A model generated the notes under the pieces. It saw only the letters and a program-made list of their open reading frames with translations. It was not told where the DNA came from and ran no database searches. Shown here one piece after another: positions 1 through 8,459 of a stretch of 60,636 nt of DNA; position 1 is the first letter of the stretch, and each line of letters begins with the position of its first letter. The stretch is from Bacillota bacterium (GTDB lineage Bacteria; Bacillota; Clostridia; Peptostreptococcales; Anaerovoracaceae), in assembly GCA_028724585.1 (NCBI GenBank), contig JAQYCQ010000003.1, forward strand, positions 1 to 60,636. Direction: 5' to 3'. Made by a program: the position numbers and the translations under genes.

Positions 1-166
1 CTTCCATTTCTATAAGGTCAATTTGGTTCTCATCGCAGATTTGTTTAACAAGCTCCTTTAACCTTGTTTCTACGTCTCCAACGAGAACTTTACGCCTGTA
101 CTTTGGACACCAGACGACGTGATACTTGCAACTATAGACAACATTGTTATTACTCTTGTATTTCAT
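1..166 (-). CDS. tnpA: IS200/IS605 TnpA (Y1 transposase), N-terminal part, cut by window edge
   Basis: Reading leftwards from the ATG at 166 gives 55 codons open to the window edge, starting MKYKSNNNVVYSCKYHVVWC and continuing with a PKYRRKVL motif. KYHVVWCPKYRR is the N-terminal signature of the HUH/Y1 single-strand transposases of IS200/IS605, which cut and join hairpin-marked ends of single-stranded DNA. The catalytic HUH and tyrosine lie beyond the window, so integrity cannot be judged. The promoter -10 lies only 6 bases before the ATG, so the mRNA is probably leaderless. Confidence 0.9.
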   Translation of the reverse strand, partial: MKYKSNNNVVYSCKYHVVWCPKYRRKVLVGDVETRLKELVKQICDENQIDLIEME

Positions 167-172
167 GAATGT

Positions 173-201
173 ATTATATCATAAATACTTATCTAATACA
201 A
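173..201 (-). promoter_or_regulatory. tnpA promoter (TTGTAT-17-TATAAT, extended -10)
   Basis: On the minus strand TTGTAT (201-196), a 17-base spacer and TATAAT (178-173) preceded by TGA form a good sigma-A promoter. The expected transcription start coincides with the tnpA ATG. Confidence 0.6.
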
Positions 202-215
202 AAACTATTTTAAAA

Positions 216-258
216 GCGCCTTATATCCCCATAGCTGAAGCAAGGAGCTTTACGGCGC
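216..258 (-). repeat. IS200/IS605 terminal hairpin
   Basis: GCGCC (216-220) and GGCGC (254-258) enclose an AGCTCC...GGGGAT core upstream of tnpA. Imperfect subterminal hairpins of this kind mark IS200/IS605 ends. The exact element boundary, somewhere between here and the terminator at 266, cannot be fixed without an empty-site comparison. Confidence 0.5.
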
Positions 259-265
259 AAATTGG

Positions 266-303
266 TAAAAAAAGCTGCCGTGCAGTAATACACACAGCAG
301 CTT
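266..303 (-). terminator. rho-independent terminator after ispH-rpsA
   Basis: On the minus strand AAGCTGC...GCAGCTT pairs as a 7-bp stem followed by a run of T (273-267). It lies about 30 bases after the ispH-rpsA stop codon. Confidence 0.85.
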
Positions 304-335
304 AATATTATCGATCTTTTTCAGAAGACAGAAGA

Positions 336-2378
336 TTATTCTTCTTCAGGAGCGTCTGCCTCTTCAGCAGGAGCTTCGTCGTTTTCTCCCATCTCTGCCT
401 TAGCGTCCTTGATGCTGAGGCTGATTCTTCTCTTCTCTTCGTCGATGTCGAGGATCTTTGTGTAAACCTGATCGCCGATGGATACTTCGTCAGCGATGTT
501 GTTTACTCTTCTCGGAGCGATCTCTGAAATGTGTACGAGACCGTCAAGACCAGGCTCGAGCTCTACGAATGCGCCGTATTCCTTGATCTGAACAACCTTG
601 CCCTTTACGATCTGACCAACGCTGTAGTTGTCGTTGATAACTGACCAAGGCTCCGGTGTGAGCTGCTTGAGGCCGAGAGAGATCTTGCCCTTTTCCTGAT
701 TCATTGAAAGGATCTTGACGTTGATCTTCTGACCGATCTCGAGAGCTTCCTGAGGGTGTCTGAGCTTGCCCCATGAGATCTCGGAAATATGGAGCAGACC
801 GTCAATGCCGCCGATATCTACGAATGCACCGTAATCAGTAAATCTCATAACTGTGCCTTCGATGATGTCGCCAACCTTAAGTGAAGCCCAGATCTCAGCG
901 ATCTTCTTGCTCTTCTCTTCAGCAAGGTATGCCTTGTGGGAGAATACAGCCTTGTTTCTCTTCTGGTCAACTCTTGTAACCTTAACAGTCAGTGTCTGGC
1001 CGATGAATTCGTCAGCCTTCTCCACATATCTGTCGTTGAGCTGAGACATAGGAATGAATCCGGAAACTTCCTTGTAGAGAGCGATAACGCCGCCCTTAAC
1101 TTCACGCTGAACCTTAACTTCGATAAATGCCTTGTCTTCGTATGCTTTGATGATCTCAGCCCAGTGCTCGCTGATCTCGATCTTCTTGCGTGAAAGTAAA
1201 ATATTGCCTTCGCCGTCATCATTTTTAACGACTTTAGCTTCTACGATATCGCCCAGCTTAAACTGAGTTTCTATATCCTGGCCAGGTTCGAGTGCCATCT
1301 CATTCTTTGGGATAATACCGTCTTTTTTGCATCCTAAATTCACATAGATTTCACGCGGACCTACCTGAATTACTTCTCCTTTAACGATTTCGCCACGCTG
1401 CGGCATTCTCAGGGACTTTTCAATTTCGTCCATGAGATCGTTCATGTCGTTTGCTTCATCGACATTGTTAGTGATAACTTCACTCATGTGAGCAATAACC
1501 TCCTTAATTATGCGTTCAGGCGCTGATGCGCCCGCCGACACTCCTATTCTATTACATTTTATTATTTGTTGCAATGGCAAAAGCTCACTATTTTCAGCGA
1601 AAAAAGTGCTTTTACACACCGAACTTGCGGTTTCGTAAAGTTTTTTTGTATTTGAGCTCGTTCTGCTCCCGATAATTATCATGAGATCCGATTCTGCCGC
1701 CAGCTCACGGCAGTCTCTCTGCCTGTCTGCCGTTGCCGTGCAGATTGTCCTGTTTATCTCGGCATCCGGAAAAAGCTCTGTAACCTTATCGACGCATTTC
1801 TGCCACGCAGTGTCATTAAGAGTTGTCTGCGCTACTACATAAAGAGGTTTTCCGTGAGGTATAGCTTCGACCTCGTCCGGAGAGGATATGATGACAGCTC
1901 TGTTTCCGCACCATCCGTTTATCCCGATAACCTCAGGGTGTTCTCCGTTTCCTACGATAACTACCTGATATCCTTTTTCATCCGCTTCCTTAGCCAGATG
2001 ATGTATGCGTTTTACGCGCGTGCAGGTCGCGTCTATCACCTTTCCGGCATGCGCCCGCAGCTTCTCTTCTGTTTCCCGGCTTACGCCGTGAGACCTGATT
2101 ATGACATCTGAGCTTTCATCGAGGCTCTCAGGCTCTTCACAGACGAAGACTCCCTTCTCTTCCAGCTCGTTCACTACAGACTCATTATGTATTATCGGCC
2201 CGAAAGTAAATATCTTCCTTCCGGTGTCCGCTTCGCTTTCTATCGTGTCATATACGGTATCGAGCGCGGCCTTGACTCCATAGCAGAAACCGCTGTTCTC
2301 GGCGATCTTTATTACATGATCTCCGTATTCAAATACTGTTGTTGCGCCCATCTTCCTCCACGTCAGCTCCGCTGACAT
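336..2378 (-). CDS. ispH: Fused 4-hydroxy-3-methylbut-2-enyl diphosphate reductase / ribosomal protein S1
   Basis: The 680-residue product joins two enzymes, an arrangement known in Clostridia. Residues about 20-300 are IspH, the last step of the MEP isoprenoid pathway: the three Fe-S cluster cysteines are visible at C32 (SGFCYGV), C119 (ATCTRV) and C213 (TICTAT), with SHGVS at 96 and SAGASAPE at 281. Residues about 328-655 hold four S1 RNA-binding repeats, fewer than the six of E. coli S1; the tail is acidic. It follows cobO by 3 bases. Start is uncertain: the ATG used here lies inside a 15-bp hairpin (2362-2376) without a well spaced Shine-Dalgarno, whereas M10 (2351) follows GGAGGAAG closely. 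The terminator at 266-303 ends the operon. Confidence 0.93.
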   Translation of the reverse strand: MSAELTWRKMGATTVFEYGDHVIKIAENSGFCYGVKAALDTVYDTIESEADTGRKIFTFGPIIHNESVVNELEEKGVFVCEEPESLDESSDVIIRSHGVSRETEEKLRAHAGKVIDATCTRVKRIHHLAKEADEKGYQVVIVGNGEHPEVIGINGWCGNRAVIISSPDEVEAIPHGKPLYVVAQTTLNDTAWQKCVDKVTELFPDAEINRTICTATADRQRDCRELAAESDLMIIIGSRTSSNTKKLYETASSVCKSTFFAENSELLPLQQIIKCNRIGVSAGASAPERIIKEVIAHMSEVITNNVDEANDMNDLMDEIEKSLRMPQRGEIVKGEVIQVGPREIYVNLGCKKDGIIPKNEMALEPGQDIETQFKLGDIVEAKVVKNDDGEGNILLSRKKIEISEHWAEIIKAYEDKAFIEVKVQREVKGGVIALYKEVSGFIPMSQLNDRYVEKADEFIGQTLTVKVTRVDQKRNKAVFSHKAYLAEEKSKKIAEIWASLKVGDIIEGTVMRFTDYGAFVDIGGIDGLLHISEISWGKLRHPQEALEIGQKINVKILSMNQEKGKISLGLKQLTPEPWSVINDNYSVGQIVKGKVVQIKEYGAFVELEPGLDGLVHISEIAPRRVNNIADEVSIGDQVYTKILDIDEEKRRISLSIKDAKAEMGENDEAPAEEADAPEEE
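2362..2376. repeat. TCC-triloop hairpin, ispH start
   Basis: GTCAGC-TCC-GCTGAC, a perfect 6-bp stem with a TCC loop, overlaps the ispH ATG and encodes residues 2-5 (SAEL). The identical 15-mer occurs at 12353 and as the core of 37286-37312. Confidence 0.8.
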
Positions 2379-2381
2379 TGA

Positions 2382-2897
2382 TCAAAACTCTATTCCCTTC
2401 CTTGCCTGTACTCCAGTATCGAAAGGATGCTTTATCTTTTCCATATCCGTAACGTAATCCGCGTCCTCTACCATCCACTGGAAAGGAACACGGCCTGTAA
2501 GGACAAGCTCCCTGTCCTTGTCGAAAGCCTCTACATATGAACGGAGCTCATCTTCGTCGAGGACGTCAGCTGAAGCCGCGGTGATTCCTTCATCGAGAAT
2601 CAGCACATCGTAATCTTCTTTCCGAGCCTTTTCGAAAACCTCTTTAAGAAAGTCTGAATTCGCTCTGGCTGTACTATCAAGCTCCTCCTCTGTCATCTGG
2701 TAGGTAAACTTTTCACTTGCCGGAGCACGCATCACCGTGATATTGGCGATGGAACCCAGCACAGAAAGCTCACCCGTCATACGAGCTTTAAGGAACTGGG
2801 CGAAAAGCACCCTGAGACCGCTTCCGGCAGCTCTTACCGCCATGCCTACACATGCCGTAGTCTTGCCTTTTCCGTCTCCACAATAGATATGTAACAT
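2382..2897 (-). CDS. cobO: Cob(I)yrinic acid a,c-diamide adenosyltransferase
   Basis: The 171-residue protein has the P-loop GDGKGKTT at residues 7-14 near the N-terminus and the DVLILDEG Walker B segment, both typical of CobO/BtuR/CobA corrinoid adenosyltransferases, which attach the 5'-deoxyadenosyl ligand to cobalt. Length matches the family. A strong GGAGGTGCGGAA precedes the ATG. It sits between the CobK-like gene (33-base gap) and ispH-rpsA (3-base gap), consistent with one transcript. No other corrin-ring genes are visible, so it may serve corrinoid salvage rather than full synthesis (inference). Confidence 0.9.
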   Translation of the reverse strand: MLHIYCGDGKGKTTACVGMAVRAAGSGLRVLFAQFLKARMTGELSVLGSIANITVMRAPASEKFTYQMTEEELDSTARANSDFLKEVFEKARKEDYDVLILDEGITAASADVLDEDELRSYVEAFDKDRELVLTGRVPFQWMVEDADYVTDMEKIKHPFDTGVQARKGIEF

Positions 2898-2929
2898 TTC
2901 CGCACCTCCGTCCTCATACCAATTTCTTA

Positions 2930-3685
2930 TTACCTCAATCCATACCTCTTTTTGAGCATGCTGAGCATCTCACTTCCCGTCATTCCTTCCTCTTCCTTAA
3001 GCGCTCCATCGAGAAAGGCTTTCACGTCGCTGTGGTTGAGAGCTTCCGATTTTTCAGCCATCCCTCTGCTTTGAGGGCTTATGATATAGTAGCTGACAGC
3101 CAGTTCATCGAAAAGGGACAGCAGGAATCCGCTGCTGAGCTTCATTCCAAAGCACAGCATATTCTTTTCCTCACATCCAGCTGATCTCAGAGCCGATATC
3201 TCACCGGGATCCGGTTTTGTCATAACGACAAGTCTCGACGCGTCTATGCCGTTTTCGGTAAGAAAGCTGTACATATCAGGGCTTTCTATGAGTATTTTTT
3301 CTGATGTATACCTCAGGCCTGAGATTATCTCATCCCTTTTTTCGCATACGTGTATTCCCCGGCTTAAAGTATAATCTTTTTTTATATGCAGATATTCAAT
3401 ACCGTTTTCAGAAGCTTTGGAACGGATCAGCTCTGAAGCTTCCGCGTCCGGCGAAGTGCCGTCTATTATCACTTCAATGCCTGTCCTGTCCATCCATCTC
3501 TGGATACCTTCGGCATCCAGAAAAGACGATATCAATGTAATATTCCCGCCGGGCGAAGACGACCTGCCGTAACTGTCGGATACAGCGGCATAGATCCTGT
3601 CTGTATATCGAGCAAGTTCACTTATCAGGTCTGAGCATTCTTCGGTACCGACAAATGCCATTATTTTCTGATCTATTGACTCCAT
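2930..3685 (-). CDS. CobK/CbiJ-like protein (divergent precorrin-6A reductase homologue)
   Basis: The 251-residue protein resembles CobK/CbiJ in its N-terminal half: a FVGTEECSDLISEL nucleotide-binding-like start, a SYGRSS segment, then LDAEGIQRWM followed by EVIIDGTSPDA where the family has DATHPFA. The C-terminal half is poorly conserved. CobK reduces precorrin-6A with NADPH in the corrin ring pathway. The threonine-histidine-proline of the usual motif is replaced here by TSP, so activity is doubtful. Its position directly upstream of cobO supports a cobamide-related role. CGGAGTGATAA precedes the ATG. Alternative: an NAD-binding protein of unknown substrate. Confidence 0.5.
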   Translation of the reverse strand: MESIDQKIMAFVGTEECSDLISELARYTDRIYAAVSDSYGRSSSPGGNITLISSFLDAEGIQRWMDRTGIEVIIDGTSPDAEASELIRSKASENGIEYLHIKKDYTLSRGIHVCEKRDEIISGLRYTSEKILIESPDMYSFLTENGIDASRLVVMTKPDPGEISALRSAGCEEKNMLCFGMKLSSGFLLSLFDELAVSYYIISPQSRGMAEKSEALNHSDVKAFLDGALKEEEGMTGSEMLSMLKKRYGLR

Positions 3686-3705
3686 TTATCACTCCGATAC
3701 AGCTG

Positions 3706-6700
3706 TTATTTTTTCTTTCTCAGGAAGGAGAATATTGATTTAGGTTTTTCTTCCTCCAGCTCTTCCTCAAGCTTTGCGATCCTGTCCTGTATTTCTGCCG
3801 CTTCAGGGTCATACTTGAGCAGCATACGGTAGCTTACCGCTGCTTCCTCCCTGTCTCCGAGTCTTTCATACGACATACCCTTATATTTGTAAGCCGTTTC
3901 TACTGCTGCCGTGCTTACCTCGTTCTGGCGCATGATCACAGTATCAAAATCCTCCAGTGCATCATCATATCGCGAAAGATTGTAGTAAGCGACGCCTCTG
4001 TTTACATAGAGGTTTACAAAATCGCTGTCGATCTTCATACCCAGCTCAGCGGCTTCGAGAGCTTCCTCATATTTCCCAAGAGTATTATCGCATTTTGAAA
4101 TATAGCTGTAAGCTGAGAGATTCTCAGGATCTATCTCAGCGGACCTGCGGAAATCCTTTTCAGCGTCCTCATATTTTCCCGAAAGAAGGCTTATCACGCC
4201 TCTGAGCATGTAAAGGCTCTCGGATCCGCTGTCGAGCTCTATCGCTTTATTGGCGTCTTTCATAGCATCGCTGAGCCTGCCCTGTTCAGCCCTGTATTTA
4301 GCCCTGCATACATAAGCTTCCACGTATTCAGGATCTATTCTGACAGCACGCGAATAATAGTACTCCGGACCCTTGTCCACGTCATCCAGATAATTTGCCT
4401 TGGCGCGTTCCTCTGAGCTGCTGTCTTCGCTTTCAGCTTCATTATCATCTTCGTCAGCGGAGCTGTCGTCAGGCTCGTCGATCGTATCAGCGCTGTCAGC
4501 GCCCCTTACTTCTGTGGTCTCCTCTATCTCATATCCGGAAATTATCATTCCTATAAGTATATAGAGCTCAGGATCGTCAGGCTTGAGCAGAAGAGCGCCG
4601 TTGATATCATCGAGAGCCCTCTGGTCTTCGCCTTTGCGCATGAAGATGACCGCGCGCTTCTTAAAGGAAAGATAATCCTTCCTGTCGAGCGCCGCTGCTT
4701 TCGTATAGTACTTAAGCGCGTTATCATAGTCGCCTTCATCGTAGCAGCACTCGGCAGCAGCGAAAACATAATCATGGTTGTCCGGATCGTCTTCACATGC
4801 GCTGAGGAACCATTTGAGAGACTTCTTCATATCATTTCTGTCTCTGGCGATAAGTCCCATAAGGTATTTGACCGCGGCATTATCAGGGTCCTCTGCCATC
4901 ATGATCCCGGCTATTATCTCAGCGCTGTCCAGTTTGCCTGACCTGTAGAGGGCATCCGCCTTATACAGGTACATCCTGTCAGACTCTTCAGCAGATGTTA
5001 TCCCTGCTTCAGCGCAGAGTACCGCCCTGTGGAGGGAAGCTCCCGCGATATAGGTCTTCACGCACTCCAGATAAAATTCCGTCTCGGAAGTGCCGGTATG
5101 TACCGCATACTCAAGATCCCTGAAGGCTTCAGTCGAAACGCTGCCGTTCCTTATCTGGATGAGAGCCGCGTAACTGTCAGCTTCAGACGGGTGCCCGAGC
5201 AGGGCGAACGCGGATTTCCTGTACTCCATAAGCTCATTCACACGACCCAGTTTATAAAGCATGCGCGCTTTCATAGTGCAGAGCGGCGCAGGATCGTCCG
5301 CGATCTTCGCGGCCGAATCGTACATTTCCAGCGCTTTGTCATTTTCGCCCCTTACCTGATATATCATGGCCATTATCTCGCGCACTCCATCTATATGGTA
5401 ATCGGCACTGAGAGCTTTGGTGAAGGATTCTAGCGCTGACTGAAGCTGTCCTGTCTCGACTTCGCAGCGTCCCTTAAGGGCCCACAGTGAAGCATCCATG
5501 GAAGAAAGGTCGACAGAATTGAGCTTGGCAAGCGCCTCTTCAAAATGACCGGAAGCGAAAAGTATCTCGGCCATCGAAGATCCCGAAACATCATCGAATT
5601 TCTTCTGATCGAGGATATTGTGATCTATGTCCTCGATCAGCCAGCCGGCACGTCTGTACATGATATCGTCACGACTCACTGTCTTGAGGATCTTTCTGGC
5701 TTCAGGCGCTCTCTTCATAAGGTAAAGCGCGTACGCCTTTTTGAAAGTCAGGAGAGATGACTCCGGGTATGTTTCAGAGCTCTTGGCAAGCTCATAATAC
5801 GCTTCTGTCATTCTGCCTTTAGCGCTCAATGAATCAGTTTCATCGGTGATCTCTCTTATGGCAGGCGGAATCTTCAGCTTGCTGAGATCGTATCTGTCTT
5901 CCACTCCGGCTCCGGCCGCACACAGCTGGCTAATAGCCTTAGTATCAGAAGCCTTAAATGTTCCCGGCCCGTCGAGTTTTTCAAGAAGGCGCGTTCTTGC
6001 TGCTACAGCATTTTTAGAGCTTCTGTCTGCCCTGCACGCTGTTTCATAATAGTAAAGAGCGTCGTCAAGCTGACCTCTCTGTTCGAGTATAGTACCCTTC
6101 AGCACTCTGGCTTCTGATTCGGAAATTCCGAGCTCCAGCATCAGATCCACGATATAATCAGCTTTTTCGAAGCTGCCGTTTCTGATATAAAGCCCGCAGA
6201 GCGCGAAGTAGGCTCTGTAGTTTTCATAGTCTTCGGAAATGAGCTTTTCGAAATAATCGGCAGCCTCTTCGAAGCGTCCGTTATCTATCAGCCTTTCACC
6301 GGCATTGTTCTTTTCGTTTCTGCTGTTCTTTCCCGCTGTTTCTGACGGGATCTCTTCGCCGAGGCCTCCGTCAGGACGCATCTTAAGATATTTTTTCCTA
6401 AGCTCAGCTGCCGCTGGATTTCCCGGGTATTTTCTCGCTACTTTTTCGACAGCGCAGGCAGAAAGGTATACCTGTCCTCTCCTGATGTACTTTTCGGCCT
6501 CATCTATCATCGAGATCAGTTCGCCTATCTCGTCGTCCGTCATTTCCTCAGGAAGCTTTGAATAATTTACATTATCCGGCTTTATGCTCCTGCGGTATAT
6601 ATTGTGAAGCACATCTATGCTGTAAACATCCGCCAGCTGAGCCGGATGATTATGGATATCCGCGTCTTTTATAACGGTCTTGAGTACATCCGAAGGTATA

Positions 6701-6873
6701 TACTCGTGTGACTGCACGAAATCGACGACAGCCGCCATAGCCGCGCTGCTGTCGTTTTCCATAGCTTCGCTCACTGCATCATGCCAGAGCTTCTCATTTG
6801 TTCTGCTTTTAAGTGTTTTATATATTTTTTCAAGCTTTTTCTTAAGCTCAGTAACATTTGGATTTATGATCAT
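3706..6873 (-). CDS. Giant tetratricopeptide-repeat protein
   Basis: The 1055-residue product is built almost wholly of TPR-like helix pairs, seen as recurring A-x-x-x-Y...A-x-x-x-x-P spacing from about residue 190 to the end. There is no signal peptide or membrane segment, so it should be cytoplasmic. A strongly acidic Asp/Glu/Ser linker of about 45 residues (around 780-825) splits the array; after it the repeats are close to the canonical 34-residue form. The tail is KSIFSFLRKKK, basic and aromatic. TPR arrays serve as protein-binding scaffolds; the partner is unknown. AGGAGCATTACGT precedes the ATG. First gene of the operon leading to ispH-rpsA. Confidence 0.85.
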   Translation of the reverse strand: MIINPNVTELKKKLEKIYKTLKSRTNEKLWHDAVSEAMENDSSAAMAAVVDFVQSHEYIPSDVLKTVIKDADIHNHPAQLADVYSIDVLHNIYRRSIKPDNVNYSKLPEEMTDDEIGELISMIDEAEKYIRRGQVYLSACAVEKVARKYPGNPAAAELRKKYLKMRPDGGLGEEIPSETAGKNSRNEKNNAGERLIDNGRFEEAADYFEKLISEDYENYRAYFALCGLYIRNGSFEKADYIVDLMLELGISESEARVLKGTILEQRGQLDDALYYYETACRADRSSKNAVAARTRLLEKLDGPGTFKASDTKAISQLCAAGAGVEDRYDLSKLKIPPAIREITDETDSLSAKGRMTEAYYELAKSSETYPESSLLTFKKAYALYLMKRAPEARKILKTVSRDDIMYRRAGWLIEDIDHNILDQKKFDDVSGSSMAEILFASGHFEEALAKLNSVDLSSMDASLWALKGRCEVETGQLQSALESFTKALSADYHIDGVREIMAMIYQVRGENDKALEMYDSAAKIADDPAPLCTMKARMLYKLGRVNELMEYRKSAFALLGHPSEADSYAALIQIRNGSVSTEAFRDLEYAVHTGTSETEFYLECVKTYIAGASLHRAVLCAEAGITSAEESDRMYLYKADALYRSGKLDSAEIIAGIMMAEDPDNAAVKYLMGLIARDRNDMKKSLKWFLSACEDDPDNHDYVFAAAECCYDEGDYDNALKYYTKAAALDRKDYLSFKKRAVIFMRKGEDQRALDDINGALLLKPDDPELYILIGMIISGYEIEETTEVRGADSADTIDEPDDSSADEDDNEAESEDSSSEERAKANYLDDVDKGPEYYYSRAVRIDPEYVEAYVCRAKYRAEQGRLSDAMKDANKAIELDSGSESLYMLRGVISLLSGKYEDAEKDFRRSAEIDPENLSAYSYISKCDNTLGKYEEALEAAELGMKIDSDFVNLYVNRGVAYYNLSRYDDALEDFDTVIMRQNEVSTAAVETAYKYKGMSYERLGDREEAAVSYRMLLKYDPEAAEIQDRIAKLEEELEEEKPKSIFSFLRKKK

Positions 6874-6908
6874 ACGTAATGCTCCTCTATTTTTGTATGC
6901 ACAGTTTA

Positions 6909-6937
6909 ATTATAGCATTTAAAAACTGCAAATACTA
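6909..6937 (-). promoter_or_regulatory. Promoter of the TPR-cobK-like-cobO-ispH operon
   Basis: On the minus strand TGC-TATAAT (6917-6909) is an extended -10 box about 36 bases before the start codon. The -35 region is weak (TAGTAT), which extended -10 promoters tolerate. Confidence 0.5.
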
Positions 6938-6961
6938 TTAAGGCGCACTAAATCTCATCAT

Positions 6962-7020
6962 AAAAAAACCACACGGAAACAGATGAACCAAATCCATCGC
7001 CGTGCGGTTTTCCATAGCAT
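6962..7020 (-). terminator. Rho-independent terminator after the DUF308 gene
   Basis: On the minus strand AAACCGCACGG pairs with CCGTGTGGTTT (one G-U pair), followed by seven T. It separates the DUF308 gene from the next operon. Confidence 0.85.
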
Positions 7021-7041
7021 TCCGAAAAAACCGGACCGCAT

Positions 7042-7557
7042 TTACAGATCCTTGAACTTTACCGCGGACAAAAGCATCATGACACCGGAAACCAGCATGT
7101 AGATTCCCGCCAGCATCACCAGCATATGTATGCCCTTAGCCGGGATAAGGCACATTCCTATACCAAAAAGCACCTGCACCGCTCCCGAAATGATCGCATA
7201 GCCGCCGTTAGTGTGTTCCCTGATGAGCAGGAAAGCTGCCCTGAATCTATCGATTCCTGCGATAAATGCCGCGACTCCGATCAGCACACCGGTAATATAG
7301 ACCGTGACACTGCTGTTGAGCATAAGATAGCCGCCCGCGCATGCCATGACTATACCCGCGATAAGGTTGAAAAGCTGTCCGCCTTTCTTCCACATGATCA
7401 ATGACGCGATTATATCATAGGCACCTACGACCAGTATCACTATGCCTACTGCCACAGCAAGCACTGAGGCCACCTGCTGCCTGAAAGCAAAGCATACGAT
7501 ACCCACCGCTATGAGGACCAGTGACGTTATCACGCCGAATCTTTTAAAAATACTCAT
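7042..7557 (-). CDS. DUF308 (HdeD-like) membrane protein
   Basis: The 171-residue protein contains about six hydrophobic helices in the paired pattern of the DUF308/HdeD family (for example ILVVGAYDIIASLIMWKKGG and YLMLNSSVTVYITGVLIGVA). HdeD of E. coli is linked to acid resistance; in Clostridia the function is unknown. GGAGAGTATCCTTA precedes the ATG. It follows the pilus locus by 128 bases and has its own terminator, so it may be independently transcribed: a weak -10 (TATACT, 7597-7592) lies upstream. Confidence 0.8.
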   Translation of the reverse strand: MSIFKRFGVITSLVLIAVGIVCFAFRQQVASVLAVAVGIVILVVGAYDIIASLIMWKKGGQLFNLIAGIVMACAGGYLMLNSSVTVYITGVLIGVAAFIAGIDRFRAAFLLIREHTNGGYAIISGAVQVLFGIGMCLIPAKGIHMLVMLAGIYMLVSGVMMLLSAVKFKDL

Positions 7558-7631
7558 TAAGGATACTCTCCTTTCCTTAAACCTTCACTTCAGTATAACA
7601 CAAGAGCGTAAAAAAGAGAGTATCGAGCACC

Positions 7632-7655
7632 AAACGCTGACCCGGCCGAGCGTTT
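7632..7655 (-). terminator. Possible weak terminator after the pilus locus
   Basis: AAACGCT and AGCGTTT form a 7-bp stem about 30 bases after the last pilus gene, but only three T follow, so termination would be partial. Confidence 0.35.
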
Positions 7656-7685
7656 TCCCGCTGCCATCTGTATTTTGGGCGTACA

Positions 7686-8459
7686 CTATGAGACCAGGCC
7701 GTCTATCAGCGTCCTGAGCTTTGTCCTGATCCCGGCTCCGGCTCTCGCTTTATAGATTCCTGCTTCTTCCTTCAATGCCTCCAACGCTGTGCTGTCGGCT
7801 GCCTTTGCCTGCTCGGATTCCGCTGTCGGGACCCTGGCGGCTGTTTTTTCTCCGCCTCTTACGGCACATATCTCAGAGCATTTTCTTGCCGATTCTTCTG
7901 TGAGCAGCATAAGCGGTCTCATTTCATCACTTACTGAATAGAGTCTGCCCTTATAATCTGAAAGCATCCTGATATTACTGTCGTCAGCCAGACAGTACTC
8001 TATCGCCGTATCAGCTATATCCACCAGCTTTTCCCTGACCCCCATCTCATTTACGTATCCAGGTATATAAGCAAACCTCACTCCTGAAGCCCTGTGCTGG
8101 CAGAAGATATTTTCATCCCTGTCAAAAGGGATGTCCGATGGAGCCAGCAGATGATCAGAGCACAGATTAAGTGTTTCAAGGAAGGCTGAGCATATCGACA
8201 GAACATCGTAGGCGTCCGCCATGCCGCTCCTGAGGATATCGTCAAGCCTTACACAGTTATCCGCCGCATAGTATATCCTTGTCCCCCCGCTGTTGAAGAC
8301 ACAGCGCATATTCAGCAGTGCCCTGCATCGGTTTCCTGTCATGATCTGTTTTTCGAATTCGCTGAATTCCGTTCTTTCGGTATAATAGCTTATCTGCCCG
8401 CCAGCTGTTTCTGATTCCTTTATTTTGTCGAATATTCCTCCGGATCCTGTCAATATCAT
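7686..8459 (-). CDS. DUF6382-like protein of the pilus locus
   Basis: The 257-residue soluble protein begins MILTGSGGIF and carries the ISYYTERTEFSEFEKQIMTG and LLNMRCVFNSGGTRIYYAAD segments that resemble the DUF6382 domain usually found N-terminal to an FHA domain in clostridial Tad loci. No FHA domain follows here; the C-terminal 60 residues are Ala/Glu-rich and probably disordered. Start chosen at the ATG overlapping the stop of the previous gene (ATGA), preceded by GGAGGTGG; an in-frame ATG 12 bases upstream is the alternative. Its role in pilus control is an inference from position. Confidence 0.6.
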   Translation of the reverse strand: MILTGSGGIFDKIKESETAGGQISYYTERTEFSEFEKQIMTGNRCRALLNMRCVFNSGGTRIYYAADNCVRLDDILRSGMADAYDVLSICSAFLETLNLCSDHLLAPSDIPFDRDENIFCQHRASGVRFAYIPGYVNEMGVREKLVDIADTAIEYCLADDSNIRMLSDYKGRLYSVSDEMRPLMLLTEESARKCSEICAVRGGEKTAARVPTAESEQAKAADSTALEALKEEAGIYKARAGAGIRTKLRTLIDGLVS

